Source: Gongronella butleri (Eukaryota > Mucoromycota > Mucoromycetes > Mucorales > Cunninghamellaceae). Taken from it: 64,000 bases of DNA. Made by a program: the position numbers and the translations under genes. The stretch is from assembly GCA_025201375.1 (NCBI GenBank), contig JAIWZP010000043.1, forward strand, positions 124,001 through 188,000. Direction: 5' to 3'. Under the pieces are notes generated by a model, which saw only the letters and a list, made by a program, of their open reading frames with translations, searched no databases and was not told where the DNA came from. Each line of letters starts with the position of its first letter. Within the stretch, counting starts at the first letter, position 1. Positions 21,289-32,503 of this stretch are shown in pieces.

Positions 21289-23932
21289 ATGCAGTGTTAT
21301 CATCGTATCATTGCCAAGTGCCTTGCTGCACTACTTTGGCTGGTTAATTTGGTGTTTGCACGTAAGAAAGAGCACGTGTGTCCTTTTCTGTTGATCCGCA
21401 TCATTGTTGCTCGGCTGGTCGTGCTCACTGCAGCCCACCATTGCTTTGTTTTCTGTATAGAACCGCCATTGACATTGAACAATTGTCAATTGTATCCCTC
21501 TACCGGTGTATGCCATGTAAATCATGCCTTTTCATCGCCATTTTACTTGATTGTGCATTGGATCTAGACGACTGCTGCTAATGCTTCCATTCTAGAGCTA
21601 CATTAATTACACTGTGTACGCGCCTCAGGGCGTGGATGCCATGGAAATCCAGATCAATGGCTCCTTGACGAGCCTCACCCAGCATCTCGGGCCGATTGAT
21701 CCTCGATGTGTGGATACGTATTATAGGTATTTGTGCTCGACATCGTACCCCAATTGCGCCAACAGTAAGGACAATTCATAAAAAAAATAGGCCTATTGCT
21801 CCAATTCTCCATGTTTTTCTCATTCCCCACACAGCCTCGCCATGTGTGACTGACTACCCCGTTCTTTTGATTCACAGGCACCGCGTTTCTTTCAGGTTGC
21901 CTGTCAACATGCCAGGACGTAGCGAGCCATTGCGGTCTTGCCTTTAGCCTGATGGGCATTTCGGGCATGTTGCCCAACTGCAACATGTCGCTTCCGAGCT
22001 CCAACATGACGTTGCAGGACCAGAATGCGTGCAACTCCATCCCGTCTCTGTGTAAGTTGCCCAATTGAGGAAGAATCCGCACGTTTGGGTCAACTCAGAT
22101 TTCTTTTTTGATTCCTTTGAAGCCAATGCGACAGGCATTGATATATCGGCGATCCCAACTGGCACGATCTTTGCTGAATGCCCTTCTCCGTTCCTTCGCG
22201 ATCCATTGGCCGACATAAGTGCGTCTTCCGATCCCCTTTCATGCCGTTTTGGTTGTTGCATCCCTTGTCCATACCAAAACTTTGTAAAGTTACGCGAAAA
22301 AAGGCACATCATCCAATTTACTCACTCAGCCCACATGCAATTGCTTGTGGTCGCCTCTTTTCCGCGCCTCGGTGCTCTCCCTCCCTTTTTTTCCATTCTT
22401 TGCTATTTGTTGCTCGCTTTGCATGAAAAGTTCTATTATCGAGGCTGGTTTCAGCATGCATACATGGCGACAGACATTGTACGCACCATCTCCGCAGTGT
22501 GTGCGCTTTTCATCGTGATTAGTTTTCTCGTGTTACCAAACAAGCGCAGGTACGTGAAAAAAAAAACAAAGTTTGCATTGTACTCGTTGCCATTTTTTGA
22601 TCGGTTCGATTTGACTAATGCTTTTTCCCAGCCGTCCGTCATTGCTGATTTTGAACACGTCTGTGGCTGTCTTTTTGTACAGCTTCCCGGCGGTGTTTTC
22701 GCTGGGCGACGCGACGCGCATCCAATGCGCCAATGAAATTCAGCCTAGCACGCAAGACAATAATAAGCTCTGTGCCGCACAGGGCAGCCTGCTACTTTTT
22801 GGCTCCATGGCCACTGTCACCTGGTGCGCTGCACTCATTGTCAATGTAATAAGCAACAAAAAAAAACATGCGTCTAGCTCACATCTCGCACCTTTTTGTA
22901 GCTTCACTTGCACACGGTGTGGAACCTCAATTTTTTCCAGCATCGTTTCTGGCTTTTGCATCTCCTTTGTTGGGGCATTCCAGCGACTTTCATGAGTGTG
23001 TGCCTCGGCTTGCATGTCGTCGAATATGTTTTTACGAACATGTGCCTTGTTGCGCTGGATCACGTCTTTCACCTCTTTTTCTATCCGATGGCCATCATTG
23101 TCTGTCCTGCATTCCTGCTGCATATTGTGACGTTCCTATATATTGCGCGTGTAAGCCAATTGAAAGAAAATGAGAGCGTGAAACGCGACGCGCCACGATG
23201 AACTTTTTTTTATCACTACCTCTACGTGCACTTTTTCTCGTTTTATGCTTTTACATGCGCGTCCACACTCACTTTCTCTCTTTTTTTTTTCTTTTTCCAG
23301 GTTGCCTTTCGAGAGGGCATTCGAAAGGACGAGCTGCATTCTCTTTCAAGCCAAAGGCACATGATGCAAGCGGTGCAAATACAATGGCGCGCGCTGCTGC
23401 TTGCAGTCATGGGCTGTGTTACAGTCATCACGTACATGGTAGGGTTTGAAACCTCCTTGCATAGATTTATGCAGCTGTTTCCACGGTTCTCACTGTCGTT
23501 TATGTGTGTGTGTGCGCTTTTTTTTTTTTTTTTGGCTTTTTTGCCATCAAGATTGTTGATTTCACACAGTTGCGCCAGATGACCGAGGTGGATGCGATGC
23601 TGCATGTGCTTGACGAATGGATTGCGTGCATGCTGGATCCCACCACGGCAAATCAAGATGCCTGTGTTGCCATTGTCGCACCCATCATGCCACCTCTTGG
23701 GATATTGATGGCCGCCGAGGTCATTGTCAGCGTCATTGGCATCCTGATATTGTACGTGAGGCAGAAACGGTGAGTCACCTGACTAAATTTTTTTTTTTTG
23801 TATTTTGACAGTATCATCTTTGCCAAGCGGTCCTTGTTTGTCGAATGGAATGATCTGATTTTCAAGATCCGCGTGTCCATTGGTGGCCGCGGCCACGGCA
23901 ACAAGCGTGGCGAGCAATTTTACCAGCTGTAA
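21289..23932 (+). CDS. Frizzled/Smoothened-like seven-transmembrane receptor with cysteine-rich domain
   Basis: Eleven exons: 21289-21361, 21461-21516, 21596-21764, 21878-22051, 22123-22283, 22431-22549, 22632-22845, 22902-23150, 23301-23438, 23552-23769, 23812-23932; 563 aa, all phases consistent. Residues 1-24 are a signal peptide (LAALLWLVNLVFA). An extracellular Cys-rich region follows to about residue 210, including RYLCSTSYPNC and GCLSTCQDVASHCG, the layout of a Frizzled CRD, with N-glycosylation sites. Seven hydrophobic helices follow, with Frizzled-like features: Cys before TM3, WCAALIVN, and HLLCWGIPATF. The tail is short and basic. It is expected at the plasma membrane; the ligand is unknown, since fungi lack Wnt. 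Exon 1 and the exon 9 donor are the least certain parts. Confidence 0.85.
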
Positions 23933-24181
23933 TTTTTTTTTAAAGTGGCGAGGCATGATGCGCGCCCGGGTTCTCGTGACAACATGCGTCAAAAAAAAAC
24001 AAAAACAAAAAATCAGATCATAAAATCGCGTTTAATGGGACTAAGGTATAGGTCTACGAGAGGATAGGGGTAAATGATAGAGAGTAGAGAGAATGCATAA
24101 ACAAAAGAAAGGTGTAAAGAGTGCAGAAAATGAGCACGATAGTAAAAGAGAAAAAAAAAAAGGGAGGCACTGCATCAATTC

Positions 24182-24442
24182 TTAGGCACCAGTGTTTGTG
24201 ACGTCAATAGACGAAGAGGACGTGACACGCGTGCCCATGGGATCCACATAGTAGCCGACGATATCGGGATGTGTCGTGGTGCGCATCGGGTCGTTCAAAA
24301 ATTTCTTTTGAATGGCGGGATCAATGCCTTCATAGACCGAGGACGAAGGCGACGCGGGCGTTGATTGGGAAGGAGAGCCATTGGGCGAGCCATTGGGAGA
24401 GATGCGCTTGCCAAGCTTCTTGAAAATATCAGACACAGACAT
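24182..24442 (-). CDS. Small Ser/Pro-rich protein, unknown
   Basis: Single exon, 86 aa, no signal peptide or membrane segment. The N-terminus (MSVSDIFKKLGKRI) is an amphipathic basic helix. It is followed by a repeat of NGSP and a Ser/Pro stretch, and then a more ordered part with DPAIQKKFLNDP and YYVDPMGTRV. A TATA box lies 105 bp upstream, which supports a real transcription unit. I do not recognise the family. Confidence 0.65.
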   Translation of the reverse strand: MSVSDIFKKLGKRISPNGSPNGSPSQSTPASPSSSVYEGIDPAIQKKFLNDPMRTTTHPDIVGYYVDPMGTRVTSSSSIDVTNTGA

Positions 24443-25144
24443 GATTGAGGATGGGTTTGCAAAGAGGAATGCAGAAAGAGAGAGAAAAGAGATGATTTGG
24501 ATTGAATGAAGTATTTTTTTTTCTGATTTGCCGTCCGCGTCTCATCCTTTTATACGTTTGGCCTTCAACAACCTTTATCCGAGGAAGCATTGTTGCACCT
24601 AGTTCCTTATGTTACCAAAAAAGGCTTCCGAGACGCTGCAGACCCCGATCCTCGCTTGATGGTTGAAGCGGGCCAATCGCTAAAGGGTTGATCCAAGTCA
24701 TGCGCTCCTGGCATTGCATCATGCGTGCTTTTCTTGGTCAGCAATGGAAGCCAAGGAGTCACGTTCTCACTTTTTTTGCCGCCTTTTTGTTATGCTCTCG
24801 CCCGTTTTTGGCCAGTGACCTCCTTGTTGGCCATTGCTGACTTGGCACCTCCAATGTGAATGTCTTATCAATCAATGCCAAGCGCGTGTGGGGCGGAATT
24901 GCAAAAAAAAAAAAAAAACAGAAAACAAAGCAAGCTCTGCGGCAAATCGTTGACGAGAACAATTTTTGGCCAATCAACGCTGATCTGAGTAATTCTGGAT
25001 GTTCGTTGATCCGCCAACGTCCCCTCTCATTATCATGTGGCAACTGACGCGTGCGTAGTCACCTTGCAGCCATTGCAATTGGCATGATCTGCGGATTTTT
25101 ATTTTTTATTATTATTAAAATACAATGTTGATTCCGCCGATGCA
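24443..25144. other. Intergenic with TATA box of the 86-aa gene
   Basis: Upstream of the 86-aa gene and downstream of the dienelactone hydrolase gene, which reads towards it. The sequence CTTTTATA at 24,547-24,554 (TATAAAAG on the minus strand) fits a TATA box. The rest shows no gene. Confidence 0.45.
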
Positions 25145-26306
25145 CTACTGGTTTGCGATGAGGCCGTCAAAAAAGTTGATCGTCTCCTGAATGGCCTCGG
25201 TAGCACGCTTCTTGTTTTCTTCGTCAGCCCAATTGCCACGCGCCGCACAAAAGCCGTGATGCATGTCTACCAAGACAAAAAAAAAAAAAGCAATTGAGCA
25301 CCCCTGGGGTACCCATGGTATGTGTTCGCTTACCATCGTAGCGAATGTGCTTGCATTTGTCAGCAAAAGGCTTGGATTCCAGCTTTTTGAAAAGGGGCAA
25401 CTATCATAGCATAAAAGTAAAGAAAAAAAGGGTTACACACGCTGAATACCACTGTTGGACCTTTTCTTACCAGATCTGGCTCGTCTTTTGTTGGGATCAA
25501 CAAGATGGGGGCCTTTGCCTTGGCAAAGTCGCTCTGATTCAACATGGATGGGTGGATTAACGACGATCCGACGATGAAATCCTCTTCGCCAGAATATTGG
25601 ATGGCCATCTTGGCGCCCCAGCAGAATCCGACAATGCCAGCGGACTCGACGCCCTGCTCCTGTAGCCACTTTTGCGCGCGCACCAAGCCGGGACGCGTCT
25701 AAAAAAGACACAAAGCGCGTCAGACCGAGCAAAATTGCATTTTTCTTTTTCGCTTTCTTTTCTCTGTCCTTTTTTTTTTTTTTTTGCCTACCTTGCCATA
25801 AGTGGCATGCTTCAAAAAATAATAGATGAGCTTGCCAAAGTTAATGGCATTGGTGAAGATGCTGTCCTTATCAGGGATATTTTCTTCTGGAAAATAGTCG
25901 CCACGGAAGAAGTCAGGCATGATCACTCGGTAATCGCGCTCCTTGGCGAGCACGTCGCAGAATTGTTTCGTGTTCACGCTGCAAAAGAAGAAGAAAAAAC
26001 ACAATCAGCTATGGCCCAAATGCCGTTTATGGAGCTCTGCGGCGCGTTTCGCTCGCATTTGCCCCTGCTGCCTTGCTTAACTGGAATCCAAATATATCGT
26101 ATAAAACAATGACACTTTTTTTCGAATCCTGGACCATGAAAAAAGGAGGATAAATCATGAGATCACGAAAATGATGCAATTTTTGAGCCTACCTTTGGAC
26201 CAACGACATATGCAGGCAAATCGCCCAAATGGATGATCTCGCCCACGGGCTCGTAATCGGATTCGACGGGTTTGAGGGTGCAGCAAGCTTTTGTGGGCAC
26301 GGACAT
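25145..26306 (-). CDS. Dienelactone hydrolase-family protein
   Basis: Six exons on the minus strand: 26306-26193, 26128-26082, 25978-25792, 25698-25471, 25400-25334, 25266-25145; 254 aa, frame closed throughout. An alpha/beta hydrolase of the dienelactone hydrolase family. The strand-helix DIFGFHVNTKQFCDVL is rebuilt from exons 2 and 3. The nucleophile is Cys142 in GFCWGAK, the acid is Asp188 or Asp191 in TKDEPD, and the base is His218 in MHHGF, so the Cys-Asp-His triad is complete. By family knowledge it is a cytosolic hydrolase of small lactones or esters; the true substrate in fungi is usually unknown. Its start region shares a promoter with the divergent F-box gene. Confidence 0.92.
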
Positions 26307-26400
26307 GTCGCAAACTTGTACCTTTTTTCGATAAATGGGAAAAAAGAGACAAAAATTGATTTGCACGCGCTTTTTGAAGTTTTTTTCATTGCCTAGGCTA

Positions 26401-26416
26401 ATCGGCACGTGCCGAT
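26401..26416. promoter_or_regulatory. Palindromic motif 1
   Basis: ATCGGCACGTGCCGAT is a perfect 16-bp palindrome with a central CACGTG, 95 bp upstream of the hydrolase start. GCCGATCGGC follows at 26,423-26,432. A dimeric regulator could bind here; the factor is unknown. Confidence 0.4.
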
Positions 26417-26670
26417 AATTTTGCCGATCGGCGGGAGCCCTTGCCGATCGCCCACAGCCTCACACAGAACCAAAAATGCTACTTTGTTGGTCGGCAACGC
26501 CACTTTTCGTTTTCGAATGGATCGACGCGTGGCCATACGCGCGTCAAATGACGTGGCTTGCCATCCGCGTTGTCCTTTTTCCTGCGACGGCATGCGACAC
26601 ACATAAAAAGAGATGCATTTGGTCTTGAGGACTCTAATCTTGCTCTTTTTCATCGTTTTTCTTTTGACTC

Positions 26671-26686
26671 ATCGGCAGTTGCCGAA
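26671..26686. promoter_or_regulatory. Palindromic motif 2
   Basis: ATCGGCAGTTGCCGAA matches motif 1 except at the centre and the last base, and lies in unit 1 of the tandem duplication. Confidence 0.35.
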
Positions 26687-26830
26687 TTGAGCGTGTTACC
26701 TGAACCGATATTCCGCGTGAACGGCAGCTCTGGGACAGGGCAAAAGACAGCGATCTAACTTGCGCCGGGGGACTGGGACGATTGGACCACTTTTTTGCTC
26801 TTTTTCATTTTTTTTTTTTCTTTTGACTCA

Positions 26831-26846
26831 ATTGGCAGTTGCCGAT
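26831..26846. promoter_or_regulatory. Palindromic motif 3
   Basis: ATTGGCAGTTGCCGAT is the third TCGGCA-N2-TGCCGA-like site, in unit 2 of the tandem duplication. Confidence 0.35.
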
Positions 26847-27313
26847 TCCGCGCGATCGGGCAGCTCGGGGACAAGACAAAGCGATCTGCCCAGCGCCGGG
26901 GAACAACAGGGAAGATCGGACCACTTTTTTTGCTTTTTTTTCATCTATTTCTTTTTATTTCGGCATTTGGAAGCCATGTGACCTTCTGATGAGAGCAATT
27001 TGAGCAACGAGATCTTCGTCCCACACTGTTGGAACCTGGCTATGGGGACACAATGGCAATCCGACGGACTGCATGGCACGATACAGTGCAAAAGGAGAGA
27101 AAACTGGCCACCAGGAGTTACGGGCCGAGGCAGAATTGGCGTGTGTGCATCATCAGGCGCTGTTTTTAGACATTTTGAGGGACCTCAAAATAGGGAGGTG
27201 GGTGGAAAAAAATGAGGTTGCGCTCTTTTTTTTTTTCTCTTTTCTTTACACACATTCTCCGTCGTTTGTCTCTTTTTATTTTTTCTTTCTGGCAACAGGG
27301 CTTATGTTTATGT

Positions 27314-28660
27314 ATGACGCTCCATCTGTACGACCTCCCCTACGAGCTGCTGCTTCAAGTTGCGCGGCATGTGTCGTTTAGCGATCTGTGGTATTTGGGG
27401 ACGAGTTCTCGGCGGCTGCGAGTGCTTGGTCATCAGCTTATCTTCAGCAAGTATCATATTGACCTGACGGACCCGCAGCTGCATCCGTTTGCTTACGCGG
27501 TGTATTCGGCGTGTGCGTTCCTTGAGCGGAACGGACAAGATGCATCGACGTGCCAATGGATTGCCAATCATCTTGCCGTTGCCATTCACGACCGACTGCC
27601 AAAGACGATTGAGATTCCATCGTCGCTCGATTATTTTGTCGACCGTTACGTGGGCATTTTCATCGATTCATTGCTCATGGAGCTACCTTATTGCTCGGCG
27701 TGTCAATTGCGCGAGTGGAATCAGTTGCAACCTTCGCCCACTTATTCAAAATTGGACCCACTGACGTCCACGCTCGCGGAAGTCTCGCCTGCACCAAGAT
27801 CCGGTGGGAATATTGGCTTATTCACGATTGCCACCATCAGCAACACATCTGCCGCCTGCTACACCGCGACAATTCGCGTGGCCGACCTGTTTGCCACGCT
27901 GGACAGTGTGCTTTCCATGTTATTCAATGCGACCCAGCAGAAATCATTCATCATGGCACATTTGCACCGAGTGGTCATGCAATTGACACACCAATACCGA
28001 CGCATTGACCAGCACGATATGGCCAATTCCGGATTACGGATTTGTGTTTTGCTTGTTTGCAAACTAGTCGATCATGGCCTCTTGTCCATTGCCGAGGTCA
28101 ATTTGTTCGCTGGCCTCCTTCCCGGCTTTTTCATCACACAACCCACGGACGTCCACCTCGCTTGGGCCAATGCCATGGCAAATGCAACGTCTTCCAATCC
28201 AGAACCACCATCGACCCTCGTATCTCGACCCACCATTGGCGCATTGCTCTCCCAGCGTCTTCGCCAGCAACAGCGCAAGGCGACAGGTCAAGACGCGATA
28301 ATCACATCAGCATCGTCGTCATCGTCGTCATCATCATCATCATCATCATCATCATCGTCCACAGCTTTCTTTGCTTCCTCGTCTTCTTCCAGCGCCGCCA
28401 TGGCCGCCGCCGCCGATGCAGCAACAACACCAGGTGCTCTAGCCACCGCGCTCTCATACCCGCACCCCATCTCCATCTACATGGATCATCCCCATTGGCC
28501 ACTTTGGCTCCAAGAAACCAAATTACGCATGATGATCGTCCTGGATCTGGCGCGCGGCCTGATCAACCAGTACCACGCTCGCAAAATCAACCGCCTCGAT
28601 ATCCAATTCCTCACAAACATGCTGCAAGAGACCGTGTCCGCGTTCAATGCCTTCAAATGA
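27314..28660 (+). CDS. F-box protein
   Basis: Single exon, 448 aa. Residues about 4-45 form an F-box (LYDLPYELLLQVARHVSFSD, then LWYLGTSSRRLR), the helix bundle that binds SKP1 in SCF ubiquitin ligases. The remainder is helical without recognisable WD40 or LRR repeats. A pure serine run is encoded by TCA/TCG triplets near 28,311-28,360, followed by Ala-rich sequence. An SKP1 gene lies 3.8 kb downstream. The start is the ATG at 27,314 directly before the F-box; the longer upstream frame is T-rich leader. The target substrate is unknown. Confidence 0.82.
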   Translation: MTLHLYDLPYELLLQVARHVSFSDLWYLGTSSRRLRVLGHQLIFSKYHIDLTDPQLHPFAYAVYSACAFLERNGQDASTCQWIANHLAVAIHDRLPKTIEIPSSLDYFVDRYVGIFIDSLLMELPYCSACQLREWNQLQPSPTYSKLDPLTSTLAEVSPAPRSGGNIGLFTIATISNTSAACYTATIRVADLFATLDSVLSMLFNATQQKSFIMAHLHRVVMQLTHQYRRIDQHDMANSGLRICVLLVCKLVDHGLLSIAEVNLFAGLLPGFFITQPTDVHLAWANAMANATSSNPEPPSTLVSRPTIGALLSQRLRQQQRKATGQDAIITSASSSSSSSSSSSSSSSSTAFFASSSSSSAAMAAAADAATTPGALATALSYPHPISIYMDHPHWPLWLQETKLRMMIVLDLARGLINQYHARKINRLDIQFLTNMLQETVSAFNAFK

Positions 28661-29399
28661 GTGTTTTTTTTTTCTTTTTTACTTGCTTTTTTTTTATTGC
28701 AAACAATACCTGCTGCCCATCGCGGGCTGATCTCCTCCTTTGCAATCCCCTCCTCTCTCTCACGAGGACTGTACCATATGTCTTAGTTTTTTTACTCGTA
28801 GAATGCGTCGAAAAAAAAAAACACCAAAATAGCCCAAAAGATTAAATAATCATCCATTTGTTCTTGTTTGATATTTTTCGCTTGTAAAAAAAAAAAAAAA
28901 AGGAGAGATCCTAGCATACTTCGTCTGTATTCCTGGGCGCGGCAAGCGCCATGATGGTCACACGGTCCCGCGTCCTAGCACCAATGACCTCATTGACGCG
29001 CAATGAGATCATTCCTCGCGATTTTACTTTATTTTTAGCGCGTTTCGTGGGCCGGCAGAGGTGTCACATAAGAATGAACCAGATAATGTTGGAAAAGCGA
29101 CGATCAACGTTAATCTTAATAGGACGGCCAAGAGCTATTTGCCACGTGCAAGGGCCACCATGTTGCATTTTGATCCTATTTTGCTACCGTGCATTTCATG
29201 AATTGTGTCATTCAATCGCCAAGCACCCTTGGCCAATGCTTTGTGTCAAGAATCTAGCCGTGCAAGATTTTGGTCATTTCGATGAGTTTCTTCCCATGAA
29301 CTTTTGAAAAGTGGTTCTATTTGGCTATTCTTCATTTACAGTTGGCCCAGCCAGGCCTCACAGCGCCCTGAAACGCGCCGCAACGTGCAGAGAAGAAAT
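28661..29399. other. Convergent intergenic region, left part
   Basis: Between the 3' ends of the F-box and BCP1 genes. It contains A/T tracts and an imperfect hairpin near 28,985-29,011 (TGACCTCATTG paired with CAATGAGATCA). No gene is seen. Confidence 0.4.
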
Positions 29400-30560
29400 G
29401 AATACCCAAACAGGGGCTCAATTGGCACGTCATCGCGTATGATTTAGACACGCAAAACGAAAATCAAAGTTCGTCGTGGACGAGCGCCGAAATCAAAAAT
29501 GGAAAAAATGGGTCTGCAGATTTGTTCTAAATTTACACACAAGACAAGTGGAGGCGAGAAACCACAGAAAATGCCAAACCCGACTTGCGGTCCAATGGCT
29601 TGTTGACGAGCAATGGGCAACTTTAACTCAACCTTTCCTGGCGACTTTCGCCGGAAAACCGCGCTCTAAAGGTACTTTTGACGCGTCCAATATGAAGAGA
29701 CGCTCTAGATGCATGAAATAAATAAGCGCCAAAAGTGGATACACTGATGTTTGACGCGGTTTTTCACGCGTCAAAAATGACTAATTAAAAAGGTTTCGCA
29801 TCAAAACCATCTGCAAATATATCTATTACATTGATCTTGCGTATCCACGTACGCAGCAAGCCGCACTCTTTTCGATGATAGGATTTCCAGAGCGCCGTTG
29901 CCAATTCTCGTTGAGGTCGCCTTGAGACGAAAATTGGGTGCAAATTTCCATTTACGTGCCACCCAGTCCATGGGCCCCGCGTTTTCATTTGATTTCCATC
30001 GCCGAATGACCGCGATGTACCATGTGGTTGAATGGCGTGGCGATCCGAGGACCAAAATTTCATCGTTTCAAATCTACGACTTTGCCTACTGTTGTGGTAT
30101 GAGCCCTTTTACTCCGCATGGTTGATGTGAGCGTCTCGTTTGGTCCCTCTTAGTTCCACCCCTTTTTATTATTTTGTTATCTCAGTATTTGTCGCGTGTG
30201 TGAATCTTCTTTTGCATATAATAGCCTGATATCATCGTTTCTCTCCCTTTTCTCTCTCTCTTTCTCTCTCATTCTCCCTCGGTCCTAGCTCTCCTACCTC
30301 GTTGTATCTTTGATAAAAGTTTCTATTGTATTATCACTGAAAGATACCTAAAATCGGCCTCTGAGCTTCTTGACATAACATGTACCTCCTTGGAAAAATC
30401 GCCATTTTCAAAAATCATCATTGCTCGCGACCCAGTGGCCGCCGCGCCGCGTGGGTGAGCTCGTTTGAACAAGCGAGCTTTGAAGCGTCCGTCAATGGCA
30501 TAAATTTTTTTGCACCAACTCTTTTCATTGACAATCGAGCAAAAGAGCGTAAATGAATCC
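29400..30560 (+). repeat. Dispersed repeat family B, copy 3
   Basis: Same order of landmarks as copy 1: GGGCTCAATT near 29,413, TGGGTCTGCAG near 29,509, the hairpin TTTGACGCG-loop-CGCGTCAAA near 29,752-29,775, CCACGTACGCAGCAAG near 29,847, and ACCATGTGGTTGAATGGCG near 30,018. About 250 bp of unrelated sequence with CT microsatellite (30,120-30,370) interrupts it before the terminal part GCCATTTTC...TTTGCACCAACTC. This looks like an element broken by a later insertion. Confidence 0.6.
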
Positions 30561-30891
30561 TAATTGACTTTTTCTCGTCCGCCATGTCATTGATCTACAT
30601 TTTCCTGCGCAACACGCAACAATCGTAACAAAAGGGCAAAAAGTGGCTGCAGTATACTTGATGCTACAGAATCATTCGAGTCAACCAAGACGCCCTTTTC
30701 TGTTAATTTTGCGATAAAGAGTCCAAAATGCATGCCGCAGCCCCTCTCTTTTCCCTGGATGCGCATCCATTCACTTTCTCTCTAGCGAACAAGCAATGCG
30801 TAAAAGAAAAAAAGAATTTAAAATACTGTAATGCTACAAGGATGCGGAAAAAGGGGGGAAAACAAGCTAATCAAAAAGAGATGCAGGGATT
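30561..30891. other. Intergenic, 3' flank of BCP1
   Basis: AT-rich flank downstream of BCP1. No feature recognised. Confidence 0.4.
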
Positions 30892-32221
30892 TCATGGCGC
30901 TGCCGGAATGTTTGAGCATGTGGAGTCGATCTCCTTGACCAAGGCGTCGAACTTGTCCTTGTGCACGAGCAGCAGCTTCCTTGATGGGACGATGCCAAAG
31001 TCCGAAAAGGCGCGTTTTGCGTCTGCGGCGGCTTCCTTTTCGCTGTTTGTAAACTTAAAGTCAAATTGGTACGTGGCGTGGCTGGCAATGATCTCGTCCT
31101 CGGGCTGGATGTAAATGGTCTCTGCTGCGGCCGCTGCGGCAGCAGCTTTTTTTGCCTTTTTTGCCTTTTTGGCGGGCGGTGCCACGGCCGTGCGCGCTGA
31201 CGCGTCTTCATCTTCATCCGCGCGCTCCTCGTCGTCCACCGTCGACGCCACTTCCTTGTAAACCTTGCTAATGAACATGTACCATTCCACGTCGTAGGCC
31301 TCCTTCTGCAAAATTGGAAAAAACAAGAGTCAGCAACAATATTTTTCATCTTTTTTTTTTAACAGTGCCACAAAGCCGCAGTCGGCGATGAAAAGAGACC
31401 GCAGCAACGCGGAGAATTTGTTGTGGCGCTTCGTAACGGGCGCCATGCCGCACGCGCAGCCACGTATTCCTTGGAAATTACCTTTTCGATGGCGTTTTTG
31501 ACTTCTTGTTGCATCAGATTGTACATGGGAGGCATGATTTCAACGGGCATGTTGATGAAGCGCTCGGACACGATCCAGGCGACGGGCTTGTCGAGGCTGA
31601 GGATGGCTTGGATGGCATCGTGTGTCTTTTGGTCCTTCTTGGGGCACTTGTTGCGCAAGTACGTACAAAGTGTGGTCACGCCCTCGTTTTTCTAAGCAAC
31701 GCAGGGTTACACGGTGGGTCATTAGCGTTGTCTGGGCGGCCCAATCCCTCTGTTTGAGTGTTTTACCCTTTGTTCTTGCAGATTAATAATGCTGAGTACG
31801 GCGTAAGGATCGGATTGTTGGCCATCGACCTTGACGGTGGTGCCGACGTGATTCTCCTCGATGATGATGTCCACAAGATCGCCCAATGCAATCAGCTCGG
31901 CGTCGCTCGAGAACAATTGCGCCAACAACCGCTTCAATGCGTGAAAATCCACCTCTTCTGGGTTATAAAAGTCGAAATCGACATCAACAATGTCCTAAAT
32001 CCATGAAAAAAAAAAAATGGATGAGCATCGTGGCGGTGGGATGCCAAAAAAAAAAAAAAAAAAAAAAAAAAAAGCATGCAAGCGCGCCGCGTGTTGTCAA
32101 AGTGGCCTCAAAAAAAAAAACAGTGCGCTGCCCCAAGTTTTACCTTGTCTGAGCCGTCCGACTCGTCGTCCGAGTCATTGGCAGGTGGCACGTCGTCTTC
32201 AGGCTTGCGTTTCTGGCTCAT
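30892..32221 (-). CDS. BCP1: BCP1/BCCIP-family protein
   Basis: Four exons on the minus strand: 32221-32144, 31994-31767, 31691-31482, 31305-30892; 309 aa, all introns phase 0. BCCIP-family blocks are clear: DVDFDFYNPEEVDFHALK, LGDLVDIIIEENHVGTTVKV, and PPMYNLMQQEV. A Lys/Ala-rich nuclear-localisation-like insert (PPAKKAKKAKKAAAAAAAA) precedes the last domain. In yeast Bcp1 is a nuclear protein needed for export of the lipid kinase Mss4 and acts as a chaperone for ribosomal protein Rpl23. The first exon encodes an acidic tail. The start lies head to head with SKP1, 282 bp apart. Confidence 0.93.
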
Positions 32222-32503
32222 GGTGTCGGTTTTATGCAACAAAGAAGCGAGCAAAGGGAGACAGAAAAAAAAAAAAAAAAGAAGAGAGGGCAATTTTTTT
32301 TTTTGACGGCTTCAATGGCCCCTAGGATCGGCGGTCACGGCGGGCGAGGTGATTGGCTGGTTTCAACATCCGCTTGCGTTGCGGCGTGCCGCAGAAAATA
32401 AAGGTCGGGGCGGGCGTTCGCCTCTTTTTTTTTCTTTCTGCTTTTTTTTTTTGCTTTTTTTCTTTTTTCACCCTTTTTTACCTCCCTTCACACTTTTGCA
32501 ACT
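32222..32503. promoter_or_regulatory. Shared divergent promoter region, BCP1/SKP1
   Basis: A 282-bp spacer between two conserved housekeeping genes in head-to-head arrangement. T-rich tracts lie upstream of the SKP1 ATG; no TATA box is seen. Confidence 0.5.

Larger units (their letters stand above)
26640..26960 (+). repeat. 155-bp tandem duplication
   Basis: Unit 1 starts near 26,640 and unit 2 near 26,795; a truncated third start lies near 26,932. Each unit begins GCTCTTTTTCAT and contains CTTTTGACTCA, the palindromic motif, and a GCGCCGGGG block. It duplicates the possible binding site. Confidence 0.7.
26307..27313. promoter_or_regulatory. Divergent promoter region, hydrolase / F-box gene
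   Basis: A 1-kb spacer containing three 16-bp palindromic motifs and a 155-bp tandem duplication, listed separately. Many GCCGAT/ATCGGC hexamers occur between 26,400 and 26,850. Short frames on both strands are not gene-like. Confidence 0.5.
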
